In this document: piece after piece, positions 1-6,980 of the stretch
How the letters are laid out: every line of letters starts with the position of its first letter
Numbering within the stretch: position 1 is the stretch's first letter
Source: Chara braunii
Lineage: Eukaryota > Streptophyta > Charophyceae > Charales > Characeae
NCBI GenBank assembly: GCA_003427395.1
Contig: BFEA01000795.1
Location: forward strand, 358,358 to 379,126
DNA: 20,769 nucleotides
Direction of reading: 5' to 3'
Made by a program: the position numbers and the translations under genes
The notes under the pieces: model-generated
Seen by the model: the letters and a program-made list of their open reading frames with translations, nothing else
The model's database searches: none
What the model was told of the DNA's origin: nothing

Positions 1-20
1 CTTTTTTTTTTTTTTTTTTT
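1..20. repeat. Poly-T tract at contig start
   Basis: One C followed by 19 T. With the poly-A at the other end, this means both contig ends fall in homopolymers, a usual place for short-read assemblies to stop. Confidence 0.9.
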
Positions 21-258
21 AAATACAGTCTGTCTTCTCCTCATATGGGGAACAGCTGTATTTTTTGGCTATCTTATTATTCTTCTTTCAATATCACACC
101 TTCGTCACACTAGCTAACGGCATCCCCAGACTTCCTGGCAAGCTACCATCCCAAGGCGACCCGGCATGAGAACCCAAGGCAACTCGACACCAGACAAGGG
201 ACCAACAGACCTAGACAAGGAGACAATCCTAAGGGTTATGGGTCTACCAAGCGGTACC
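21..258. other. Unrecognised non-coding sequence
   Basis: No convincing coding frame, RNA gene or repeat was recognised in this stretch. Confidence 0.4.
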
Positions 259-440
259 TACTTTTAGAACCACTGGTCAGTTCTAATCTGGTCGTGACTA
301 CGATCTTGAATCTTCTAACCGCCGGTTACCTTGGGTAACCACGCGCTACGTACTTTTAGAACCACTGGTCAAGAGCCTTGATTCCGGTCGTGACTATGCT
401 ACCGACTTCACAGCCCACACCAGCCTTGATTACCCTAAGG
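259..440 (+). repeat. Diverged tandem duplication, about 92-96 bp
   Basis: A 21-base block beginning TACTTTTAGAACC is present at 259-279 and again at 351-371. The block GGTCGTGACTA recurs at 290 and 386. Two diverged copies of a roughly 92-96 bp unit lie head to tail. No coding content was recognised. Confidence 0.7.
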
Positions 441-611
441 TAAGTACGGACCTAACTCTGCTCTGTGCGGGGAGCAGCACCCCAGCTCCGAAGTCCTGGT
501 GTGGGCTGGGAAGTCGCCAAATTCCACGACCAATCCGGAGGGACATGCGGACTTTCTCATACGGTGAACCCGAAGAATGGCACGCAGGGGTCGTGGGCAG
601 TCGAATTGATG

Positions 612-690
612 CCGACGTACGGAATGGAACCTGCGACCTCCTGTATACCACTTATGTGATCTGAACCAACCGAGCGGGCTAAACTCTCTG
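612..690 (-). repeat. tRNA-like segment with A and B boxes (SINE-type head)
   Basis: On the minus strand an A-box-like block (TTAGCCCGCTCGGTTGGTT, 682 to 664) is followed about 50 bases later by a B-box-like block (GGTTCCATTCC, 631 to 621), close to normal tRNA spacing. The acceptor, D and T stems do not pair well, so this is not a working tRNA. A tRNA-derived SINE head with an internal Pol III promoter is the best reading. The SINE body and tail were not delimited. Confidence 0.45.
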
Positions 691-944
691 GGCGACATTT
701 CATGTCTCATTCTTTCCTCAGCATTTTTCGCCTGGTGGATCCCCCGCTCCCTCCGTCTAAGCACTCAGGCTATTATGTCTTGGACACCCACCATTGGTCC
801 GTTGAATGGCCCACACGGACTTTGCTATTGCAGGCACCAACTTTGGGTAGGTCAACTCAGCCCTGGTTGAAGCACGTTTGCAAGAGCCTCTTTGGCCGCC
901 AGGTTGTGATGCTCACAGAGGATCCATGAGCGCATCATGCCCCT

Positions 945-990
945 CATCCGGGATTCGAACCTTGGGTATTCCTGTGTGAGCTACCACAGG
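945..990 (-). repeat. Second tRNA-like segment with perfect B box
   Basis: The minus strand carries GGTTCGAATCC (961 to 951), a perfect Pol III B box. It is preceded only 9 bases away by a D-arm-like block, GTGGTAGCTCACACAGG (987 to 971). The anticodon-arm interval is missing, so this could be a deleted tRNA-SINE. It may belong to the same family as the block at 612-690. Confidence 0.35.
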
Positions 991-1496
991 CAGACTAAGT
1001 GTCTAATGGTCGTCAGGCCAAGGTCTTACCTGTGGGAGCCCTACCGTAAGTCCAACTCCTCCGCCTAGCTCTCCAAGTCAGGTGCGGATGACTTGGAACT
1101 GGGTGGCTGTCCTTCCTTCAGGTACATTCCTGGTGGATAAGATAGTGACTTAATCAGGTAAGATGATATTGATTTTTTAGTTTATTTTTTACCAAACAAT
1201 AATTCATTTCGTTAGAAGACTATTCTGTTTGATGATAACCGTCACTACGCGGCCATGCTGCTGTGCCCCTAGTGCCAGCGGCGTGTCTGGACTCTGGAGT
1301 GTATTATTTGGCTGTGACAGACCTTTCTTTGTTTCGTGGATGTTTTGCTGGCTTACCTTGGGTATGAACCGACAGACAGTCTGTAGAGTTTTCCAGCTGG
1401 TGTGGGTGACTGGTAGTCTGCTTTGATTTTCGTCACAGGCACCTTGAGGGCAGTGGTTGGTGGTCCCCACCACCTCAGGGTATTCGTTGTTGGGCA
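991..1496. other. Unrecognised non-coding sequence
   Basis: Short open frames exist on both strands, but none resembles a known protein and none shows coding structure. Confidence 0.4.
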
Positions 1497-1697
1497 GTCG
1501 TTGATGCTTAACCACAACCGGGGTTAAGGTGGATTATCACATACGGTGTAATCAGTTAGGGGATTCTGCCGACTGTTGAGGGTTCAGCCTCCTGATGAGT
1601 CGGTGAAACTCTGACGAAACAGTTTGTCACAGCCCCTCGTTTGTTGTCCTCTTCTCCCTCTCTGCCTACACTCACCGGGCAGCTCTGTTTGACGATG
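1497..1697 (+). repeat. Full-length hammerhead-bearing element, copy 1
   Basis: This is one of two near-complete copies of a roughly 200-bp interspersed element (the other is 2046-2240). It begins near GTTGATGCTTAACC, contains an imperfect CTTAACC/GGTTAAG hairpin, carries a hammerhead ribozyme in the middle, and then has a C/T-rich stretch ending in a GGCAGCTCTGTTTGACGA-type block. A TA-rich simple repeat follows directly. No protein is encoded. The (TA)n tail and 5'-truncated sister copies suggest spread by reverse transcription as a SINE-like or retrozyme-like element; that mechanism is inferred. Confidence 0.75.
1571..1624 (+). ncRNA. Type III hammerhead self-cleaving ribozyme
   Basis: All core elements are present in order. 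Stem III 5' strand is GACTGT (1571-1576), with T at 1577 as the cleavage-site base (position 17). Stem I is GAGG (1578-1581) with loop GTTCAG and partner CCTC (1588-1591). The catalytic box CTGATGA is 1592-1598. Stem II is GTCGG (1599-1603), a 7-base loop and CTGAC (1611-1615) with one G-U pair. GAA is 1616-1618, and stem III 3' strand is ACAGTT (1619-1624), which pairs with GACTGT using one terminal G-U. The ends open through stem III, making it type III. Predicted cleavage is after 1577. The site triplet is GUU rather than the preferred GUC, so activity may be modest. An alternative type I fold using GTC at 1626-1628 gives no stem I. Confidence 0.8.
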
Positions 1698-1772
1698 TAT
1701 ATATGTATATGTCCTCTTCTCTCTCTCTGCCTACGGTTTACCGGGCAGTTCTGTTTGTGATGATATATATAT
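1691..1772 (+). repeat. TA-repeat tail with short truncated element copy
   Basis: A TA-rich tract (about 1696-1710) is followed by a 3' fragment of the hammerhead-bearing element (about 1710-1760: C/T-rich block, then GCCTACGGTTTACCGGGCAG). A further (TA)n tract follows. This copy lacks the ribozyme. Confidence 0.65.
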
Positions 1773-1876
1773 ATGAGTCGGTGAAACTCCGACGAAACAG
1801 TTTGTCACAGCCCCTCGTTTGTTGTCCTCTTCTCCCTCTCTACCTACGGTTTACCGGGCAGTTCTATTTGACGATA
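1772..1876 (+). repeat. 5'-truncated hammerhead-element copy
   Basis: Begins at TGAGTCGG, inside the ribozyme core, directly after (TA)n. It continues through stem II, GAAAC and the C/T-rich body to TTTGACGA, then (TA)n. It has stem II and the GAA box but lacks stem I and the cleavage site, so it cannot self-cleave. Confidence 0.75.
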
Positions 1877-1905
1877 TATATATANTATATATATATATAT
1901 ATAGC
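1874..1905. repeat. (TA)n microsatellite with one unresolved base
   Basis: A TA dinucleotide run interrupted by the only N in the window (1885). The N probably marks an assembly gap or unresolved repeat length. Confidence 0.9.
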
Positions 1906-2016
1906 CTCCTGATGAGTCGGTGAAACTCCGACGAAACAGTTTGTCACAGCCCCTCGTTTGTTGTCCTCTTCTCCCTCTCTGCCTACGGTTTACCGGGCAG
2001 TTCTATTTGACGATAT
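1904..2016 (+). repeat. 5'-truncated hammerhead-element copy
   Basis: Begins at AGCCTC, the 3' strand of ribozyme stem I. It has an intact CTGATGA box, a fully paired 5-bp stem II and GAAAC, then the element body to TTGACGA and (TA)n. The cleavage site and the 5' strands of stems I and III are replaced by (TA)n. Confidence 0.75.
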
Positions 2017-2045
2017 ATATATATATTTGAGGATATATATATATA

Positions 2046-2240
2046 GTTGTTGATGCTTAACCACAACCGGGGTTAAGGTGGATTATCACTTACAGTTTAA
2101 TCAGTTAGGGGATTCTGCAGACTGTCGAGGGTTCAGCCTTCTGTGAAACTCCGACTAAACAGTTCGTCACAGCCCCTCGTTTGTTGTCCTCTTCTCCCTC
2201 TCTGCCTGCTGTCTACCGGGCAGCTCTGTTTGACGACGTA
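2046..2240 (+). repeat. Full-length hammerhead-element copy with dead ribozyme
   Basis: Aligns with 1497-1697 along its whole length. It has a canonical GUC cleavage site (GACTGT at 2120-2125, C at 2126) and the GAGG stem I strand. The catalytic region has lost nine bases (most of CTGATGA and the 5' side of stem II), and GAA is changed to TAA. It should not cleave. Confidence 0.75.
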
Positions 2241-2249
2241 TTAATATAC

Positions 2250-2420
2250 GTACGTACGCAGGCGCCCGGGCGGACCTCCGTATGTTCGGGCGTTCGGGGT
2301 CCCGTTCAGGGTCCGAACCTGAAAGGGTTCCCCCCCCGCGAGAAATTATTTCGGCACCTAAAAATAACTTATTTTTTTGGAATGATTTTTTGTGTGTTCT
2401 CTATGATGTTAGGTACATGC
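2250..2420. other. GC-rich CGTTCGG-repeated sequence
   Basis: Contains repeated CGTTCGG/GTTCGGG words. Similar words recur at about 2897-2970 (GTTCGGGCGTTCGG in both), so the two blocks bracketing 2420-2865 may be related. No coding content was recognised. Confidence 0.4.
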
Positions 2421-2439
2421 CTATAAATTTTGAAGTCAT

Positions 2440-2720
2440 TTTGCTTTGCCAAAACAAAATGAAAAATCTCCAAAGATGGAGGTGTCAAAATGTGCTCGCC
2501 CATTCACAATTTTGTTTTTCACTTTGTACTTTTTGTTTTCACTTTATTTTGGGGCCTAAACAATTTTATTATATTTTTTTCATGAGTTTTTCATTGTCTT
2601 CAGTACACATATATAATTTTTCAGGGCATTTGGATATTTCAAAACAAATGAAAAATCGCCAGGTGTAAAAAACGGGCTTGCACACTCGCTAATTTTAATT
2701 CTCTTATTTCTCTTTTTATT
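2440..2720. repeat. Diverged AT-rich duplication
   Basis: A block starting CAAAACAAAATGAAAAATC (about 2450) recurs in diverged form at about 2641 (CAAAACAAATGAAAAATCGCC). A similar ...AGGTGT...GC(T)CGC... context follows each copy, so the two copies are about 190 bp apart. No gene is visible. Confidence 0.45.
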
Positions 2721-2861
2721 ATTTCTTATTTTTCATATTGGTGTTTAGTGTCCGTATTTTATTTTTATTTCCAATTTGGTAAGGAATTTGGATGTAATGC
2801 GCAGGCAAATGTTGTTTATTTTATCTTTCTGCATAACATATGTTTGTTTCAGATTTTTCTG

Positions 2862-2864
<3 letters not shown>

Positions 2865-2896
<32 letters not shown>
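2865..2896. repeat. Poly-T tract (32 T)
   Basis: Uninterrupted run of T between GAGC and GGGTCC. It may be the reverse complement of a retroelement poly-A tail, but no associated element was identified. Confidence 0.9.
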
Positions 2897-2897
<1 letters not shown>

Positions 2898-2986
2898 GGT
2901 CCGCGTTCGGCCCGAACGACCGAACGCATACCCAAGGGGTCCCGTACGTTCGGGCGTTCGGCCAGTCCTGAATGCCGGCCACCCTT

Positions 2987-3081
2987 TATATATATATATA
3001 TTGTCAGCCATGTATATATATATATATATTACATAATATATATATATATATGTTTGACTAATATATATATATATATATATA
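2987..3081. repeat. Interrupted (TA)n tracts
   Basis: Several TA runs are separated by short unique spacers (TTGTCAGCCATG, TTACATAA, TGTTTGACTA). Confidence 0.85.
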
Positions 3082-3082
3082 C

Positions 3083-3200
3083 CAGGCAGTTCTATTTGAC
3101 GATATATCGTCAAATAGAACTGGCCGGTAAACCGTAGGCAGAGAGGGAGAAGAGGACAACAAACGAGGGGCTGTGACAAACTGTTTCGTCGGAGTTTCAT
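3083..3200 (-). repeat. Inverted hammerhead-element copy with palindromic junction
   Basis: The minus strand reads the element body (TGAAACTCC, GACGAAACAG, C/T-rich block, GGTTTACCGGCC, TTTGACGA). It meets a short plus-strand 3' fragment at a perfect 36-bp palindrome, 3087-3122. The ribozyme box is missing. Confidence 0.7.
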
Positions 3201-3218
3201 ATATAGATATATATATAG

Positions 3219-3357
3219 ATGAGTCGGTGAAAGTCTGACGAAACAGTTTGTCGCAGCCCCTCGTTTGTTGTCCTCTTCTCCCTCTCTTCTCCCTCTCTTC
3301 TCCCTCTCTTCTCCCTCTCTGCCTACGGTTTACCGGGCAGCTCTGTTCGAGGATCTA
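3219..3357 (+). repeat. 5'-truncated hammerhead-element copy with 11-mer expansion
   Basis: Begins at GATGAGTCGG after a TA-rich tract. It retains stem II with substitutions and the GAAAC box. The C/T-rich body contains four tandem TTCTCCCTCTC units (3276-3319), where other copies have one. It ends near TCGAGGATCTATATA. Confidence 0.7.
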
Positions 3358-3371
3358 TATATGTATATATA

Positions 3372-3759
3372 TTTCTCTCACCTTACATATTTTAACTGGC
3401 TTTCCGCCATGTCATGGAACATATTTTTTTTCTTTTCATTACCTACCACTACTCCTAAGGCTATACAGTGGACCCCTGCGAGCATAGCTTTCTACCTCTT
3501 CGGTGAAGGGAGGTCACCTCTCTTAGTGGAGGGAGGTAACGATATGTTTTCCCCTTTGCCCTAGCGTATATAGGGTGCAGGGTTGGGGCTGCCTGTGGGG
3601 GCCCGGCTAACACAAGGACTGAGCATTTGCCAGTAAAAGTAACTGTGCCTCCCCTTTTTCATCTTCACCCACCTCCATCGAGTAACAGCAATGTCTAAAG
3701 CCAACACTCTCCGACACACCACACACAACTCACTCACACCCGCACTCACACCCGCCGCC
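3372..3759. other. Unrecognised sequence
   Basis: No recognisable gene. A short CACACTC-rich segment lies at about 3718-3752. Confidence 0.35.
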
Positions 3760-3771
3760 GTTGGCTGAAGA

Positions 3772-3806
<35 letters not shown>

Positions 3807-3820
3807 TTGGCTGAAGACCT
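3760..3820. repeat. Poly-T flanked by 15-bp direct repeats
   Basis: GTTGGCTGAAGACCT occurs at 3760-3774 and again at 3806-3820, bracketing a C and 30 T. This is the form of a minus-strand poly-A insertion with a 15-bp target-site duplication. It could equally be an assembly or polymerase artefact, given the adapter 33 bp away. Confidence 0.7.
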
Positions 3821-3852
3821 TACTAGTACCGAGTGGGAGGATCGGACTGACT

Positions 3853-3890
3853 CTGTCTCTTATACACATCTAGATGTGTATAAGAGACAG
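3853..3890. other. Nextera mate-pair junction adapter (artificial)
   Basis: CTGTCTCTTATACACATCT (3853-3871) is followed directly by its exact reverse complement (3872-3890). This is the Tn5 mosaic-end junction left by Nextera mate-pair circularisation. Frames through it give the familiar contaminant peptide SYTHLDVYKRQ. It is not genomic, and sequence on its two sides need not be adjacent in the organism. Confidence 0.97.
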
Positions 3891-4250
3891 GCCATTGCGT
3901 GCCGCTGGATGCTGTCGGTATTCTCCCTGTTTTTCTTTTTTCGTTTGGTTAAACCATGTTTAACTTTGTGTTGTTTTCCCTTCTGTTTTCGGTTTTGAGA
4001 GCTCATTGTTCTGGAGGTCCTTTGTCCAGTCAAGCTGAGCCATTGATATTGCTAAAGGTCGAGAAACATACATGGGGCCTACGGAGGAGGGTACCCATCT
4101 ACGCATGAACACTGGCGGGAGATGTTCGTGTCCACTTTTTTCCCCGGCGAGCTGCTACGGTTGCCACCATTGTAAACCAAATAGAACACCTAGTCATTAT
4201 CGGTCCATGTGGACCGAAAGCTGCTGTGAATACAGCTATAATCACCCGAG
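3891..4250. other. Unrecognised sequence
   Basis: No recognisable gene. Short open frames on both strands lack any family resemblance. Confidence 0.35.
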
Positions 4251-4251
4251 G

Positions 4252-4387
4252 TTGTATTTGGGTGAAGGAGGTAGTATTGTTCGAAGGGGTGGAAGTAGGG
4301 GACACATAAGCACCTGACATTGTATTCGGGGGAAGAAGGTATATTAGTTCAAAAGGGTGGAAGTAGGGGACACATAAGTCAGGTATT
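4252..4387 (+). repeat. 68-bp tandem repeat, two copies
   Basis: GGAAGTAGGGGACACATAAG occurs at 4291 and 4359. The preceding TTGTATT(T/C)GGG and GAAGGAGGTA/GAAGAAGGTA blocks are also duplicated, giving a 68-bp period. Confidence 0.75.
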
Positions 4388-5000
4388 TGACTGTCAGAGG
4401 AGGGAAGTAGTCAAGGGCATATGCTCACATGAGGTCTTTTTCGACGAGGTTCTGGATTTGATTGTTGTAAGATGCATATGCGACATCCCGCAATGGCCTT
4501 CAAATACATTCGAAAGTGCCCGTATTCACCCGAATAAAACACTGGCTTAGGAAACACAGCTATAATGACGCGGCATCCTATTACGGTAGTGTAAATATCC
4601 CATGAATTTGTAATGGGTGGTCGTGCTGTACAGATGAGCACCATAAGTAAACCCAAGAAAAACACGGCGCAAGGCCTTCTGCTCTCATGCCATGGCTGCG
4701 GGTCAGGCAACCATACGTCCACACACACACCTTTCTTGCCTAGGCACTGGCGATCCCGGCCGCCACGTAACACACATCAATTCCCCAGTGCTCATCACCC
4801 CGCTAACTCGATCATAATGCTGACTCGCCAAGATCCCGCAGTCCTTTGTGGCTACACGGTGCACAACCTCGCATGATCGTCGTCGGCTCGTCAGGACTTT
4901 CCCACACGCTGGTCACCACTTCCTCTAGCCACTTTACCGTGCAGCTGGCTGATGGGTTTTGAGAGAGATTTCCAGATGCGCTTGCGAGTTTTATAGTTGC
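4388..5000. other. Unrecognised sequence
   Basis: No gene recognised. Open frames of up to about 120 codons are present on both strands, but none has a recognisable domain or coding character. Confidence 0.35.
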
Positions 5001-5345
5001 CGGAGAAGAAGTATAAGGTAGTTGAGAGAGGAGGGGAGGGGACAAAAGGGTGGAGAAGGAAGAGGAGAAGGAGAGATCGCCTTGGCAAAGCCATATCGAT
5101 CTGTGTGTCGTATTGTGGGGGGGTGGGGGTTCTCGAAGGCCTGCGGGATCGGTAGGGTCTTCCTATACGAAGATGAAGTTGGGAAGGGAGAGAATGAGAA
5201 CCATTGTGAAGCAAGGCCAAGATTCCGTCGAAGCAAGAAGGAGAAAAAGCAGAAATGGAGGGGAAGGAAAACAGTTACGGGTAGAGAAAGAAGGCGGGAA
5301 GGAGGAAGGACGGGAGATGGATGAAGATGTAGCGAGAGAGGGGGG
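5001..5345 (+). repeat. Purine-rich (GA-rich) tract
   Basis: Long stretches of G and A (GAGAGAGGAGGGGAGGGGAC, GAAGGAAGAGGAGAAGGAG and similar), partly interrupted around 5085-5160. The resulting Glu/Arg/Lys-rich open frames are low-complexity by-products. Confidence 0.7.
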
Positions 5346-5639
5346 AAGCTTGCATGCGTTGCGCTGGCGCATACAAAAAAGGCAATGGAACAGTTATACC
5401 GCGTGCAAGTGAGGACACGCCTAATTCCTCAAGCTAATTCAATATTGAAAAATGCAAATACAAATTCCGAGTGCAAGATTTAAAACATGCGAATTTGTAT
5501 GCTGATCCCGTTTCCTCCAGAATATCCACGGGGTTGTCTGGGAAGAATTTCGAAGGGCATTGCACAAAAGAGAAATGTCGCCAAAGCGTGTGCTTGCAAA
5601 GTTTGAACATTCCCAACTGCCGCACAAAATTCTAGCGTG
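5346..5639. other. Unrecognised sequence before satellite array
   Basis: No gene or repeat recognised between the purine-rich tract and the satellite. Confidence 0.35.
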
Positions 5640-6370
5640 CCTAATGAGGCGTGCATTGTTCCTACGTAGAATTTACTTCAGCGCGCCTATAGAGGCGTGC
5701 ATAGTTACTATATTCCAGTAACTTTCCCTTCAGCGCGCCTACTGAGGCATGCATGGTTCCTACGTAAACCTTCCCTTCAGCTCGCCTACTAAGGCGTGCA
5801 TACTTACTGTATTCCAATAGCTTTCCCTTCAGCGGTCCTACTGAGGCGCGCATAGTTCCTATGTAAAATTTACGTAGGAACTTTCCCTTCAGAACGCCTA
5901 CTGAGAAGTGCATAGTTATTGTATTCGAGGAGCTTTCCCTTCAGCGCGCCTACTGAGGCGTGCATAGTTCCTACATAAAATTTACGCAGGAACTTTCCCT
6001 TCAGCGTGCCTACTGAGGTGTGCATAGTTACTGTATTTCAGTAGCTTTCCCTTCAGCGTGCCTACTGAGGCGCGCTTAGTTGCTACGTAAACTTTACATA
6101 GGAACTTATCCTCCACCGCGCCTATTGAGGCGTGCATAGTTACTGTATTCCAGAAGGTTTCCCTTCAGCGCGCCTACTAAGGCGTACATAGTCCCTATGT
6201 CAAATTTACGTAGGAACTTTCCCTTCAGCGCGCCTACTAAGGCGCACATAGTCCCTATGTCAAATTTACGTAGGAACTTTCCCTTCAACGCGTCGACTGA
6301 GGCATGCATAGTTACTGTAATCCAATAGCTTTCCCTTTAGCGTGCATAATTACTGTAATCCAGTAGTTTT
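5640..6370 (+). repeat. Satellite of alternating 52-bp and 60-bp hairpin units
   Basis: The block TTTCCCTTCAGCGCGCCTACT recurs about 13 times. Spacings between TTCAG anchors (5677 to 6336) run 52, 47, 52, 60, 52, 60, 52, 60, 52, 60, 60, 52. Type A units carry TACTGTATTCCAGTA (TACTG/CAGTA arms). Type B units carry GTTCCTA(C/T)GTAAA and TTTACGTAGGAAC, a 13-bp inverted repeat, though 47-bp and decayed copies lack an arm. The shared CGCCTactgAGGCG block is also self-complementary. Open frames through the array (for example minus strand 5662-5913 and 6106-6309) have repetitive peptides and are probably not genes. Confidence 0.9.
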
Positions 6371-6485
6371 CCTATTCATTATAGCGGAAGATTGCAACAC
6401 AGCCCCAGACCGGTGGATTGATAGATGACGAACACCCTACCCTGCCCCGTGGTATGTAGAGGAGGATGAGCGGATAATAAGAGAG

Positions 6486-6980
6486 TTAAGCCTATCACTA
6501 AAAGTGTTGCACATCTTTCGCAGGCTAAACCTAGATACAAGATATTACTCATGGCTACGTAAAACTGGGACGAAGAACCAGACGAGATCCAAGATCGATT
6601 TAATTCTGACCTCGGAAGATCTGCAAGGATCGCTGCTTCTCGCAACAATCTTACCAGCCAGCCCCTATCCGGGTCTGGATTACAAAATGTACACAGTCAT
6701 TTTATCCTTCCGTAAGAAACCAGATCGCGGTACAAAATTTTACAAACTTGAACTCAACTCTTCCATCTTACAACAACAAACTTTCCAGAATATGTTACAA
6801 ACTTGGACGTTTTGGCGCACACAAAAACAGTATATCCAAGACAAAATAGACTGGTTTAATAATGGACTGTTTTATCAAGGTAGAAAATGCCAGACATACT
6901 CAAAACTTTTAGCAGCCAAGAAGCATTTGCAAGAGATGAAAATTCACCAGCAACAGCAACAACCTGAACATCAAGATTAA
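6486..6980 (+). pseudogene. LINE (non-LTR retrotransposon) endonuclease fragment
   Basis: The open frame 6489-6977 (TAA at 6486-6488 upstream, TAA at 6978-6980) has no ATG near its start. It reads LNLDTRYYSWLRK, then SKIDLILTSEDL, matching the C-terminal part of an L1/Tx1-type AP-like (EEP) endonuclease, where Y(T/S)W and S(R/K)IDLIL are typical. The usual SDH catalytic motif before the final strand appears as LDY (in GLDYKMYTVIL), losing the histidine. The following KLELNSSIL...W...K..I segment matches the linker toward the reverse transcriptase, which is absent. The frame ends in a Gln-rich stretch. It is a 5'- and 3'-truncated relic; family placement below LINE is uncertain. Confidence 0.7.

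Noticed and set aside
612-990. Functional tRNA genes
   Set aside because: Box-like promoter sequences exist, but cloverleaf stems do not form and one lacks the anticodon interval.
1592-1640. Type I hammerhead fold using the downstream GTC (1626-1628)
   Set aside because: Stem III would be 3 bp (ACA/TGT), and the bases before CTGATGA cannot pair with those after the cut, so stem I is absent; the type III fold is far better.
2745-3200. 151-codon minus-strand frame with Tyr/Ile repeats and a Lys run
   Set aside because: Runs through (TA)n, poly-T and non-coding element copies; no real protein.
3561-3998. Frames containing CIRDR and SYTHLDVYKRQ peptides
   Set aside because: Both come from reading through the sequencing adapter.
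5662-6309. Repetitive minus-strand peptides (VGALKGKFLRKF-type)
   Set aside because: They translate the hairpin satellite, whose 52/60 spacing does not keep one frame; no evidence of a gene.
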